Shown: positions 51,883 to 59,649 of the stretch, piece by piece
Layout of the letters: each line of letters begins with the position of its first letter
Position numbering within the stretch: position 1 is the stretch's first letter
Assembly: GCF_934560975.1 (NCBI RefSeq)
Contig: NZ_CAKTFO010000003.1
Span: 62,001-126,000 of the forward strand
Direction of reading: 5' to 3'
Source: an uncultured Sphingomonas sp.
GTDB taxonomy: Bacteria > Pseudomonadota > Alphaproteobacteria > Sphingomonadales > Sphingomonadaceae
DNA length: 64,000 nucleotides
The notes under the pieces: model-generated
Told to the model about the DNA's origin: nothing
The model's database searches: none
The model's input: only the letters and a program-made list of their open reading frames with translations
Made by a program: the position numbers and the translations under genes

Positions 51883-53250
51883 TCAATAATTGTAGGCGCG
51901 CTCGCCATGCTCGCCGAGGTCGAGGCCTTCGAGTTCGACCTCTCGGCTGACGCGCAGTCCGGTCACAGCCTTGGCGACGAAGATGGCGATGGCGGTGCCG
52001 ACACCGGCCCAGACGATGGTGGTCAGCACGGCTTCCACCTGGACGATCAGCTTGGCGCCCATGTCGTAATCGGCGGCACCCGGCCCACCCAGAGCGGGCG
52101 AATAGACGATGCCGGTGCCGACAGCGCCGATCATGCCGCCCAGGCCATGGATACCGAATGCGTCCAGCGCATCGTCATAGCCCAGCTTGGGCTTCAGCAC
52201 GGACACCGCCAGGAAGCAGATAATGCTGGCGATCCCGCCCAGCACGATCGCGCCGAACGGACCGGAATTGCCGGCCGCCGGCGTCACCGCAACCAGGCCG
52301 GCGACGATGCCGGAACAGAAACCCAGCGCCGAACCCTTGTGGCCGGAGAAACGCTCCGCCAGCATCCAGAACAGGCCGGCCGATGCCGTCGCGACAAAGG
52401 TGTTCAGCATCGCCAGCGCGGCCGAACCGTTGGCTTCCAGCGCGGAGCCGGCGTTGAAGCCGAACCAACCCACCCACAGCAGGCCCGTGCCGATGCCGGT
52501 CATGGTCAGCGAGTGCGGCGCCATCCGCTCGGTCGGATAGCCGATGCGCTTGCCGAGGATGACCGAGGCGACCAAGGCCGACACGCCGGCATTGATGTGG
52601 ACCACCGTGCCGCCCGCGAAATCCAGCGCGCCCGCCTTGAAGAACACGCCGCTGGACGCCCACACCATGTGTGCGATCGGGAAATAGACGATGGTCAGCC
52701 ACACCACGGCGAACACCATCACGGCGGAGAACTTCATGCGTTCCACCACCGATCCCAGCACCAGCGCGACCGTGATCGCGGCAAAGGTCATCTGGAAGCA
52801 GATGAACACATATTCGGGGATCTCGACGCCCGCGGTGAAGGTGGCGGCCTGGGAGGCGGAGGTGACGCCGCGCAGGAACGCCTTGTCGAACGACGCGATG
52901 ACGTTGCTGAGCGTGGCATTAGCCACGTCGGGCCCGAATGCCAGCGAATAGCCGTACATGACCCACAGCAGCATGGCCAAGCAGGCGACCGCGCCCACCT
53001 GCGTCATCACCGACAGCATGTTCTTGGTGCGGGACAGGCCGCCATAGAACAGGGCCAGACCCGGCAGGATCATCATCAGCACCAGGATGGTGGAGGTCAT
53101 CATCCAGGCGGTGTCGCCCTTGTCCACCGTGGCGGTCGGCGCTGCGGCGGGCGCCTGCAGGGCCGCATCCTGCGCCCAGGCGGGCAAAGCGGCGAACAGG
53201 CCAAGGCCCGCCGCCGTCCCGAGACCCGCAATCTTGCTGAACAGCTTCAT
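51883..53250 (-). CDS. amtB: Ammonium transporter
   Basis: 455 residues with a signal-like N-terminus (GLGLFAALPAWAQ) and eleven membrane helices. Amt signatures: FYGGLSRTKNMLSVMTQ, DFAGGTVVHINAGVSALVA, and the His-bearing helices (ALDAFGIHGLGGMIGAVGTGI). It conducts ammonium/ammonia and is gated by GlnK. It follows glnK by 29 bases; both depend on the sigma-54 promoter upstream of glnK. Confidence 0.96.
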   Translation of the reverse strand: MKLFSKIAGLGTAAGLGLFAALPAWAQDAALQAPAAAPTATVDKGDTAWMMTSTILVLMMILPGLALFYGGLSRTKNMLSVMTQVGAVACLAMLLWVMYGYSLAFGPDVANATLSNVIASFDKAFLRGVTSASQAATFTAGVEIPEYVFICFQMTFAAITVALVLGSVVERMKFSAVMVFAVVWLTIVYFPIAHMVWASSGVFFKAGALDFAGGTVVHINAGVSALVASVILGKRIGYPTERMAPHSLTMTGIGTGLLWVGWFGFNAGSALEANGSAALAMLNTFVATASAGLFWMLAERFSGHKGSALGFCSGIVAGLVAVTPAAGNSGPFGAIVLGGIASIICFLAVSVLKPKLGYDDALDAFGIHGLGGMIGAVGTGIVYSPALGGPGAADYDMGAKLIVQVEAVLTTIVWAGVGTAIAIFVAKAVTGLRVSREVELEGLDLGEHGERAYNY

Positions 53251-53279
53251 CTAGTCCCCCCTTGTTGTCAGAGCTGCGA

Positions 53280-53618
53280 TCAGAGCGCGGTCTCGTCGGT
53301 TTCGCCGGTGCGGATGCGCACCACCTGGCCGACATCCAGTACGAAGATCTTGCCGTCGCCGATCGCACCGGTGTTGGCGGCCTGCTGCACCGCTTCCACC
53401 ACCCGTGGCGCAAGGTCGGTGCTGCACGCGACCTCCACCTTGATCTTGGGCACCATGTTGGTGCTGTATTCGGCCCCCCGGTAGATTTCGGTCTGGCCCT
53501 TCTGGCGGCCGAACCCCTTGACCTCCGTTACCGTCATGCCCTGCACGCCGAGCGCGGACAGCGCCTCGCGCACGTCGTCGAGCTTGAACGGTTTGATGAT
53601 CGCGATGACCAATTTCAT
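53280..53618 (-). CDS. glnK: P-II nitrogen regulatory protein
   Basis: 112 residues, the standard PII length. MKLVIAIIKPFKLDDVREAL starts the fold; the T-loop GRQKGQTEIYRGAEYSTNMVPK contains the uridylylated tyrosine (YRGAEY); VVRIRTGETDETAL ends it. It senses ATP/ADP and 2-oxoglutarate and blocks AmtB when nitrogen is plentiful. The methionine before KLVIAIIK is used; the upstream extension has no PII similarity. Confidence 0.97.
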   Translation of the reverse strand: MKLVIAIIKPFKLDDVREALSALGVQGMTVTEVKGFGRQKGQTEIYRGAEYSTNMVPKIKVEVACSTDLAPRVVEAVQQAANTGAIGDGKIFVLDVGQVVRIRTGETDETAL

Positions 53619-53653
53619 CCTGCCTCCCCTGCGCTGGCGCTCGCTTCTACCTC

Positions 53654-53668
53654 GCAAGAAGCGTGCCA
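53654..53668 (-). promoter_or_regulatory. Sigma-54 promoter of glnK-amtB
   Basis: The minus strand reads TGGCAC-GCTTC-TTGC, a perfect -24/-12 element. It ends 36 bases before the glnK start. It implies NtrC-type control by nitrogen limitation; no NtrC site was found by eye. Confidence 0.88.
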
Positions 53669-53729
53669 GAATGGTTCAGGAGGAGAGGCGAGGCCGCAAG
53701 ACCCTCTGCCTAGCCGCAAACATGGGCAA

Positions 53730-54545
53730 TCAGGGGCAGCTGCCTGCTTTTTGTGCAGCCACGATGTCGGGCAAAGCGGCAAGCGCCGCCTCCCGCCCGA
53801 GCCGGATCAGCTCTTCCGCGCGGGTGAAGGCGCCGGTGCCGAGGTGTAGCACCGGCACGGTGATCAGGACGCGCGGCGGGTGCAAAGCCACCGCCTGACG
53901 GGTCTGCTGCACCGTCATCATCAGAAAGCCGGCGCGGATCGTGCCCAGCGCCGATCGCCGTCCGGCCTCGCCGCTCGCCTGGATATAGCCGGCATAGTCG
54001 CCCATCACGTCCACCGCGACCACGGGCAGACCGGGGCGGAGCGCGCGCGCCGCGCCGATGGGCACGTTGGCGACCATGCCGCCATCGATCAGCAGCCGCC
54101 CGTCGCGCAGGACGGGGCGGAACACGCCGGGCAGGGCAATGGAGGCCTGCACGGCGGAGATGGCCGGTCCTGCGCGCAGCCGCACCTCTTCGGCGCTGTG
54201 GAGGTCGGTGGCGACCAGCGCGGTCGGGATCGGCAGGTCCTCCAGCCGCAACCGTCCGAAATGCTGGGTCAGTTCCCGCGCGATCCGCCGTCCGCCGAAC
54301 CATGCGCCGGTGCCGAGCGCGGGGTCGAGATAGGCCAGCACCCGCCGATGGGTAGCGCCCAACGCGATGTCCTCCAGCACGTCGACGCGGCCGGCCGCGA
54401 CGCACAAGGCGGCGATCGCGCCGATGGAGGTGCCGGCGACCGCCCCGATCTCGATCCCCTCCTGCTGGAGGACGCGGATCACGCCGATATGCGCCCAGCC
54501 GAGCGCCGCCCCGCCACCCAGCGCCAGCGCGACCGGCGTGGTCAC
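53730..54545 (-). CDS. Patatin-like phospholipase family protein
   Basis: 271 residues, cytoplasmic, RssA-like. Oxyanion loop LALGGGAALGWAHIGV, nucleophile serine in GTSIGA, and the Asp of the dyad in DGGMVANVPIG. These proteins are lipid acyl hydrolases of largely unknown substrate in bacteria. The start is GTG 54545. It lies 58 bases after tldD on the same strand and about 110 bases before glnK, so it may be read with tldD. Confidence 0.9.
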   Translation of the reverse strand: MTTPVALALGGGAALGWAHIGVIRVLQQEGIEIGAVAGTSIGAIAALCVAAGRVDVLEDIALGATHRRVLAYLDPALGTGAWFGGRRIARELTQHFGRLRLEDLPIPTALVATDLHSAEEVRLRAGPAISAVQASIALPGVFRPVLRDGRLLIDGGMVANVPIGAARALRPGLPVVAVDVMGDYAGYIQASGEAGRRSALGTIRAGFLMMTVQQTRQAVALHPPRVLITVPVLHLGTGAFTRAEELIRLGREAALAALPDIVAAQKAGSCP

Positions 54546-54603
54546 CGGTGCCGGCTCTCCGCAAAGGGCGGCATGGGGTGCGTGCCGTCCGCCGCGGCCG
54601 CCG

Positions 54604-56028
54604 TCACGCGGCAGTGCCGCCGACCGTGATCCCTTTCACCAGCAAAGTCGGCTGACCGACGCCCGCCGGCACCGACTGGCCGCCTTTGCCGCAGATGCCG
54701 ACGCCTTCGTCCAGCGCCATGTCGTTGCCGATCGCGGCCACCTTGGTCAGCACGGTCGGGCCGTCCCCGATCAGGGTCGCGCCCTTGATCGGGGCGCCCA
54801 GCCTGCCATTCTCGATCTTGTAGGCCTCGGTGCAGCTGAACACGAACTTGCCGCTGGTGATGTCCACCTGACCGCCGCCGAACGACTTGGCGTAGATGCC
54901 GTTCTTGACGCGGCTCAATATCTCGGCCGGATCGTCCTGGCCGCCATACATGAAGGTGTTGGTCATGCGCGGCATCGGTGCATGGGCGAAGCTCTCGCGC
55001 CGGCCGTTACCGGTGGGCGCCACGCCCATCAGCCGGGCGTTCAGCCGATCCTGGATATAGCCCTTGAGGATGCCGTCCTCGATCAGCACGTTGGTCTGGG
55101 TCGGCGTGCCCTCGTCGTCGATGGTGAGCGAGCCGCGACGTCCTTCGATCGATCCGTCGTCCACTACCGTCACGCCCGGCGCCGCCACCCGCTCGCCGAT
55201 GCGGCCGGCAAAGGCGGACGTGCCCTTGCGGTTGAAGTCGCCTTCCAGCCCGTGGCCGACCGCCTCATGCAGCAGCACGCCGGGCCAGCCGGGGCCACAC
55301 ACCACCGTCATCTCGCCGGCGGGGGCGGGCACGCTTTCCAGGTTGATCAGCGCCTGCGCCAGCGCCTGGTCGATCGCGCGGTTCCACGTCTCCGGCCCGA
55401 ACAGGCGATCGTAGAGATAGCGTCCGCCGATCCCGAAGAAGCCGGTCTCGCGCCTGCCATTCTGCTCCGCGACGATCGAGACGTTGAGGCGTACCAGCGG
55501 GCGGACGTCATGCGCCACGAAGCCGTCCGGGCGCACGATCTCCACCACGCTCCACGATCCCGACAGGCCGACCGTCACCTGCGCCACGCGCGGATCGCGG
55601 GCGCGCGCGGCGGCGTCGATCTTCTGGCACAACGCCACCTTGCGGGCGAAGGGGACGGCCGACAGCGGATCTTCGCCAGTATAAAGCTGCGCGTTGGTGC
55701 GGCGCGGCGCGGCGGCGCGGGTGCCCTTGGTCGGATCCAGCAGGGTCATCGTCTCGGCTGCGCGCCTGATCGCGGCTTCGCTGATCTCGTTGGCGTGGGC
55801 GAAGGCGGTGGTCTCGCCCGAAATGCCGCGCAGGCCAAAGCCCGCCTGCGTGTTGAAGTCCGCCGTCTTCAGCCGCCCGTCATCGAAGCCGAACGCCTCG
55901 CTCGCGATATATTGCAGGTAAAGCTCGCCATCGTCGCAACTGCGCAGCGCATCGCCGGTCAAGCGGGCGGCGGCGTCCGGGTCGAGATCGCGATACAGGA
56001 AGCGGCGGGGATCAGCGAGCAGGGTCAT
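54604..56028 (-). CDS. tldD: Metalloprotease TldD
   Basis: 474 residues. The zinc motif is His254-Glu255-x3-His259 in LLHEAVGHGLEGD, the HExxxH form of TldD/PmbA. QAGFGLRGISGETTAFAHANE and GNGRRESFAHAPMPRMTNTF are family hallmarks. TldD works with PmbA/TldE to trim peptides, for example microcin B17 precursor and CcdA; no tldE is in the window. ATG 56028. Confidence 0.95.
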   Translation of the reverse strand: MTLLADPRRFLYRDLDPDAAARLTGDALRSCDDGELYLQYIASEAFGFDDGRLKTADFNTQAGFGLRGISGETTAFAHANEISEAAIRRAAETMTLLDPTKGTRAAAPRRTNAQLYTGEDPLSAVPFARKVALCQKIDAAARARDPRVAQVTVGLSGSWSVVEIVRPDGFVAHDVRPLVRLNVSIVAEQNGRRETGFFGIGGRYLYDRLFGPETWNRAIDQALAQALINLESVPAPAGEMTVVCGPGWPGVLLHEAVGHGLEGDFNRKGTSAFAGRIGERVAAPGVTVVDDGSIEGRRGSLTIDDEGTPTQTNVLIEDGILKGYIQDRLNARLMGVAPTGNGRRESFAHAPMPRMTNTFMYGGQDDPAEILSRVKNGIYAKSFGGGQVDITSGKFVFSCTEAYKIENGRLGAPIKGATLIGDGPTVLTKVAAIGNDMALDEGVGICGKGGQSVPAGVGQPTLLVKGITVGGTAA

Positions 56029-56193
56029 GGGACCGATATAGGGGCAGGCGGCGTCGCCGGTAAGCCTTGTCGTGGCGGGAACGACAGGCCTGCCTGGGGC
56101 CGTGCAGGGGAGGGGGCTCCAGGCCCTCCCTCCCCATCGGCCGAGGCGCCGGGCACGACGCCGGCAATCGCCGCCCGTGGAGCGAAGAAGCTG

Positions 56194-56409
56194 TTACGGC
56201 TGCCGCGAATCCTCCGGCACGGTCACCCACACGCTGACGGGCGAGATGAACTTGCCGGGGGCGGGCTTGCCCACTTCCACGCGCTGCGCGATCACCTGCT
56301 TGCCGGATTCGAGCACAAAGGCTGCGCCATAACGGGGCATGCGGCCGAACTTCATTTTCTGGATGGCGGCGCCGCTGGCGGTGTCGATGATGGTGGCGAT
56401 GATTGTCAT
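56194..56409 (-). CDS. Small conserved-looking hypothetical protein
   Basis: 71 residues: a short beta-rich protein (MTIIATIIDTASGAAIQKMKFG, AFVLESGKQVIAQRVEVGKP). No signal peptide or membrane segment. Codon use is like the neighbours and it fills the gap between tldD and the next gene without overlap, which is why it is kept. The ribosome site before ATG 56409 is weak. Function unknown. Confidence 0.5.
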   Translation of the reverse strand: MTIIATIIDTASGAAIQKMKFGRMPRYGAAFVLESGKQVIAQRVEVGKPAPGKFISPVSVWVTVPEDSRQP

Positions 56410-56581
56410 CGGCGCCTGATAGCGGGATCGCGGCGGCTGTCCATGTCACCCGTCGCCAGATGGCGGCGACACGCGGCGAAGGGTCGTTCCGCGCCTGAAC
56501 CGACGCTGACAGTCCGGTTCAGTATGGCGACACCAGCCCGAGTCTATCCCCTGATCATCGGATCGAAGAGGGAGATGATGT

Positions 56582-56941
56582 ATGTTCCGCAAGTTAGCCG
56601 CCGCCGCTTTGCTGACCGCGACCATCGCGACGAGCGTGGCCGCTCCCGTGGAGGCGCGCAGCCATCATTATCGCCACGGCTATGATCGCCACTACGACAA
56701 TCGCGACTATCGCGGGGACTATCGCCGCAGCGATTACCGGCGCAGCGACTATCGCCGCGGTTATTCCAACCGCTGCCGTGACAAGGGCAATGGCGGCCTG
56801 GCGATCGGCGCCATCGCCGGCGGTCTGCTCGGCAACACGGTGGCCGGCAGCGGCGACAAGACGCTGGGCACGGTGCTGGGCGCGGCGGGCGGCGGCCTGC
56901 TCGGCCGCTCGGTCGACCGCAGCGACGGACGCCGCTGCTAA
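56582..56941 (+). CDS. Exported glycine-zipper 2TM-type protein with Tyr/Arg repeats
   Basis: 119 residues. Signal peptide (LAAAALLTATIATSVAAPVEA), then a low-complexity stretch (about 26-62) in which variants of DYRR recur every five residues, then a glycine zipper (about 70-108): GGLAIGAIAGGLLGNTVAG, GTVLGAAGGGLLGRSVD. Such proteins associate with the cell envelope; the basic, tyrosine-rich repeat could bind peptidoglycan or LPS (inference). GGGAG lies before ATG 56582. The gene is convergent with the zinc-finger gene. Confidence 0.82.
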   Translation: MFRKLAAAALLTATIATSVAAPVEARSHHYRHGYDRHYDNRDYRGDYRRSDYRRSDYRRGYSNRCRDKGNGGLAIGAIAGGLLGNTVAGSGDKTLGTVLGAAGGGLLGRSVDRSDGRRC

Positions 56942-57009
56942 GCCAGGGCATATGGGGCAGGCTCTCTCCGGAAGTGGAAGGGGCCTGCCTGACAACGAGG
57001 AAGTGGAGC

Positions 57010-57029
57010 GGGCGGACACAGGTCCGCCC
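57010..57029. terminator. Hairpin between convergent genes
   Basis: GGGCGGAC-ACAG-GTCCGCCC is a perfect 8-bp stem with a tetraloop between the stops at 56941 and 57042. There is no T run on either strand, so termination is only suggested by position. Confidence 0.4.
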
Positions 57030-57041
57030 GTCAGCGATGGA

Positions 57042-57242
57042 TCAATGCGCGGCCTGATCGTCCGCCGGGCCGCCGATCAGGAGGAAGCGGCGATCGCAAT
57101 AGCCGCAATCGACATAGCCCTTCTCGTCAATCTCAAGGTACACGCGCGGATGGCCCAGCGCGGCGCCTCCAGGAATTTCAGTGGCACCATCGCAGGCGAC
57201 GCGGTGGGTGGCGACTCGGGATGTTTCGGGCGGCGGCAACAT
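57042..57242 (-). CDS. zf-CHCC domain protein (NDUFS6-like zinc finger)
   Basis: 66 residues. RVACDG, GHPRVYLEID and YVDCGYCDRRF give the Cys-His-Cys-Cys pattern of the zf-CHCC family, the bacterial relatives of complex I subunit NDUFS6. These small cytoplasmic proteins are common in alphaproteobacteria and thought to bind zinc; role not established. ATG 57242 is used; a TTG six codons earlier is possible. It is divergent from the adenosine kinase gene. Confidence 0.85.
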   Translation of the reverse strand: MLPPPETSRVATHRVACDGATEIPGGAALGHPRVYLEIDEKGYVDCGYCDRRFLLIGGPADDQAAH

Positions 57243-57344
57243 GGGGTCGGGCGATAGCAAGCGTGCCCCCCCAAGATCAACGGCAGTTGCGCGGCCGCGC
57301 GCTCGCCCCTAGGCGCGATTCATCTTCAGGAGACATCAGCGCTT

Positions 57345-58340
57345 ATGACCGAGCCCACCCTCGACGTTGTCGCGATCGGCAATGCCATCGTCGACGTGAT
57401 CGCCCAAGCCGACGACGACTTCGTGACATCAGAAGGGGTTGCCAAGGGATCGATGCGGCTGATGGACGAGGCCACCAGCGATAGCCTTTATTCGCGCATG
57501 GGGCCCGGGCGGGAGATCAGCGGCGGATCGGCCGCGAACACGGTGGCGGGCATGGCGGCCCTGGGCGCCAAGTGCGGCTTCATCGGCCAGGTCGCGGACG
57601 ACCAGCTGGGTGCGGTGTTCGCGCATGACATCCGCGCCAACCATGTCGTGTTCGACACTGCCGTCCGCGCGGGCCAGCCGTCCACCGCGCGCTGCCTGAT
57701 CCTGGTAACGCCGGATGCGCAGCGGACCATGAACACCTTCCTCGGCGCGTCGCAGTTCCTGCCGGAGGCGGCGATCGACCATGAACTGATCGCGTCCGCC
57801 AGGATCCTCTACCTCGAAGGCTATCTGTGGGATCCGGAGGAGCCGCGCGCCGCGATGCGCGCCGCGATCGAGATTGCGCGCGCCGCCGGGCGCAAGGTCG
57901 CCTTCACGCTCAGCGACACCTTCTGCATATCGCGCCATCGCGCGGACTTCCTGAACCTGATCGACAGCGGCCTGCTCGACATCCTGTTCGCCAACGAAAG
58001 CGAATTGCTGTCGCTGGTGGAGGGGACGGATTTCGACGCGGCGCTGGAAGCGATTGCCGCCAAGGTGCCGACCCTGGTGGTCACGCGCGGAGTCGATGGC
58101 GCGGTGGCGGTGCATGACGGGGAGCGCGCGACGGTTCCGGCCGAGCCGGTGGAGCGCGTGGTCGACACCACCGGTGCGGGCGACCTGTTCGCCGCCGGCT
58201 TCCTGGCGGGCCAGGTGCAGGGGCGCGCCCTTGCCGACAGCCTGCGCATGGGCGCGATCGCGGCGGCGGAAGTCATCTCCCATTACGGCGCACGGCCGGA
58301 AGCCAAGCTCAGCCAGCTCGTTGCCGATAAACTGGGTTAA
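57345..58340 (+). CDS. PfkB-family adenosine kinase
   Basis: 331 residues. Ribokinase-fold landmarks: VVAIGNAIVDVIAQADD, the glycine pair in GGSAANTVAGMAALG, LFANESEL, and the catalytic DTTGAGDLFAAGF, whose Asp is the base. The N-terminal GNAIVDV form with the GSMRLMDE segment is typical of the alphaproteobacterial adenosine kinase group rather than ribokinase or fructokinase. It phosphorylates adenosine to AMP in nucleoside salvage. CAGGAG lies upstream of ATG 57345, somewhat distant. Confidence 0.9.
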   Translation: MTEPTLDVVAIGNAIVDVIAQADDDFVTSEGVAKGSMRLMDEATSDSLYSRMGPGREISGGSAANTVAGMAALGAKCGFIGQVADDQLGAVFAHDIRANHVVFDTAVRAGQPSTARCLILVTPDAQRTMNTFLGASQFLPEAAIDHELIASARILYLEGYLWDPEEPRAAMRAAIEIARAAGRKVAFTLSDTFCISRHRADFLNLIDSGLLDILFANESELLSLVEGTDFDAALEAIAAKVPTLVVTRGVDGAVAVHDGERATVPAEPVERVVDTTGAGDLFAAGFLAGQVQGRALADSLRMGAIAAAEVISHYGARPEAKLSQLVADKLG

Positions 58341-58377
58341 GATACAATCCTTTAGAGACTTTTTTGTGGGCCTGCGC

Positions 58378-58402
58378 TGAACTCCGCCCGTGCTGATCGG
58401 TT
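58378..58402 (+). promoter_or_regulatory. Possible ECF (EcfG-like) promoter of the SDR gene
   Basis: TGAAC-N16-GGTT differs by one base in each half from the GGAAC-N16/17-CGTT element of the alphaproteobacterial general stress sigma factor. It lies 33 bases before the SDR start. Weak by eye. Confidence 0.3.
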
Positions 58403-58434
58403 CAACTGCCGACTTCCCCTTGAGGAGATCGGTA

Positions 58435-59457
58435 ATGAACGACCAGACGGGCGGGCCTTCGCGTCGCGACATGTTCGGTGCGGCGGCGGCCGTGGGCCTC
58501 GCCGCAGCCGCGACGGCTCCGGCACGGGCGCAACAGCAACAGCAGCAGGATCAGCCAGAGAAGCACGCGCCCGGCGAACCGACCACGCCGCTCGCTGCCA
58601 ACTATCCCAAGCCGCCATTGCCCGAGCAGCGCCAGCCCTGGCCCGCTTTGCAGAGCAAGATGACGCCGCGTCCGGATTCCGGCGAAACCAGTTACAAGGG
58701 CTCGGGCCGCTTGGCGGGGCGCAAGGCGCTCGTCACAGGCGGCGATAGCGGGATCGGCCGCGCCGCCGCCATCGCCTTCGCGCGGGAAGGCGCCGACGTC
58801 GCGATCAACTATTACCCCAGCGAAGAGCCGGACGCACGCGAGGTCGTCGACCTGATCCGCAAGGACGGGCGCAAGGCTGTTGCCATTCCTGCCGACATTC
58901 GCACATCCGATGCATGTCGGAAGATCGTGGCGGATGCGGTGCGCGGCCTCGGCGGGCTCGACATCCTGGTCAACAATGCGGCCTATCAGCAGAGCAAGGC
59001 CGACATCATGGAGATCACGGACGAACAGTTCGAGCGCACGTACAAGACCAACATCTTCGCGCCCTTTTGGATCTGCAAGGCGGCGATCCCGCAGATGAAG
59101 GCCGGGGCGGCGATCATCAACACGGTGTCGGTCAACTCCTACGATCCCGGGGAGGAGATACTGGATTATGCCTCCACCAAGGGGGCGTTGATGATCTTTA
59201 CCAAGGGTCTGGCGAAGCAATTGGCCAAGAAGGGCATCCGCGTGAACGGCGTGGCGCCGGGTCCGGTCTGGACGCCGTTGCAGGTCGCGGGCGGGCAATT
59301 GCCCGGCAAGCTGGGCGAATTCGGTGCGAACACGCCGCTCGGCCGGTTCGGCGAGCCGGCGGAATTGGCCGCGCTCTATGTCGTGCTGGCCAGCCATGAG
59401 GCCGGTTTCTCCACCGGCCAGATCTTCGGCGCCAGCGGCGGCAGCCGCGGTCCGTAA
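58435..59457 (+). CDS. Tat-exported SDR family oxidoreductase
   Basis: 340 residues. A twin-arginine leader (SRRDMFGAAAAVGLAAAATAPARA) is followed by a six-glutamine run and a Pro-rich linker to about residue 85. The SDR domain has VTGGDSGIGRAAA, DILVNNAAYQ, a Ser in NTVSVNSY and Tyr-x3-Lys in YASTKGA, matching the E. coli YghA / glucose-1-dehydrogenase-like branch often linked to stress. Export of an NAD(P)-dependent SDR is unusual, since the periplasm lacks free nicotinamide cofactor; Tat would allow export with cofactor bound. AGGAG precedes ATG 58435. Confidence 0.88.
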   Translation: MNDQTGGPSRRDMFGAAAAVGLAAAATAPARAQQQQQQDQPEKHAPGEPTTPLAANYPKPPLPEQRQPWPALQSKMTPRPDSGETSYKGSGRLAGRKALVTGGDSGIGRAAAIAFAREGADVAINYYPSEEPDAREVVDLIRKDGRKAVAIPADIRTSDACRKIVADAVRGLGGLDILVNNAAYQQSKADIMEITDEQFERTYKTNIFAPFWICKAAIPQMKAGAAIINTVSVNSYDPGEEILDYASTKGALMIFTKGLAKQLAKKGIRVNGVAPGPVWTPLQVAGGQLPGKLGEFGANTPLGRFGEPAELAALYVVLASHEAGFSTGQIFGASGGSRGP

Positions 59458-59476
59458 GCGGAACCAGCAGGACCGC

Positions 59477-59523
59477 AAAAAAAGGCCGCTGCCTCGTTTC
59501 GCGACGGGGCAGCGGCCTTTTTG
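59477..59523. terminator. Bidirectional terminator between SDR and APC permease genes
   Basis: A stem GGCCGCTGCC / GGGCAGCGGCC is flanked by seven A residues on the left and five or more T residues on the right, so it can end transcripts from both convergent genes. Confidence 0.9.
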
Positions 59524-59649
59524 TTGGTGAATGCCGATGTGCCGGCATCGAACCATTCCGTGCTCCCGCGAGGGGGAGCCCGGGAACCCCGAAACCATTG
59601 CCGGACGCGGGCTCCTGACCAGGCAGGAGCATCCGCGCCCGGCAGAGCC

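Noticed and set aside
56690..56770. Short repeats as a CRISPR-like array
   Set aside because: They are in-frame 15-base codon repeats inside a coding sequence, with no spacers.
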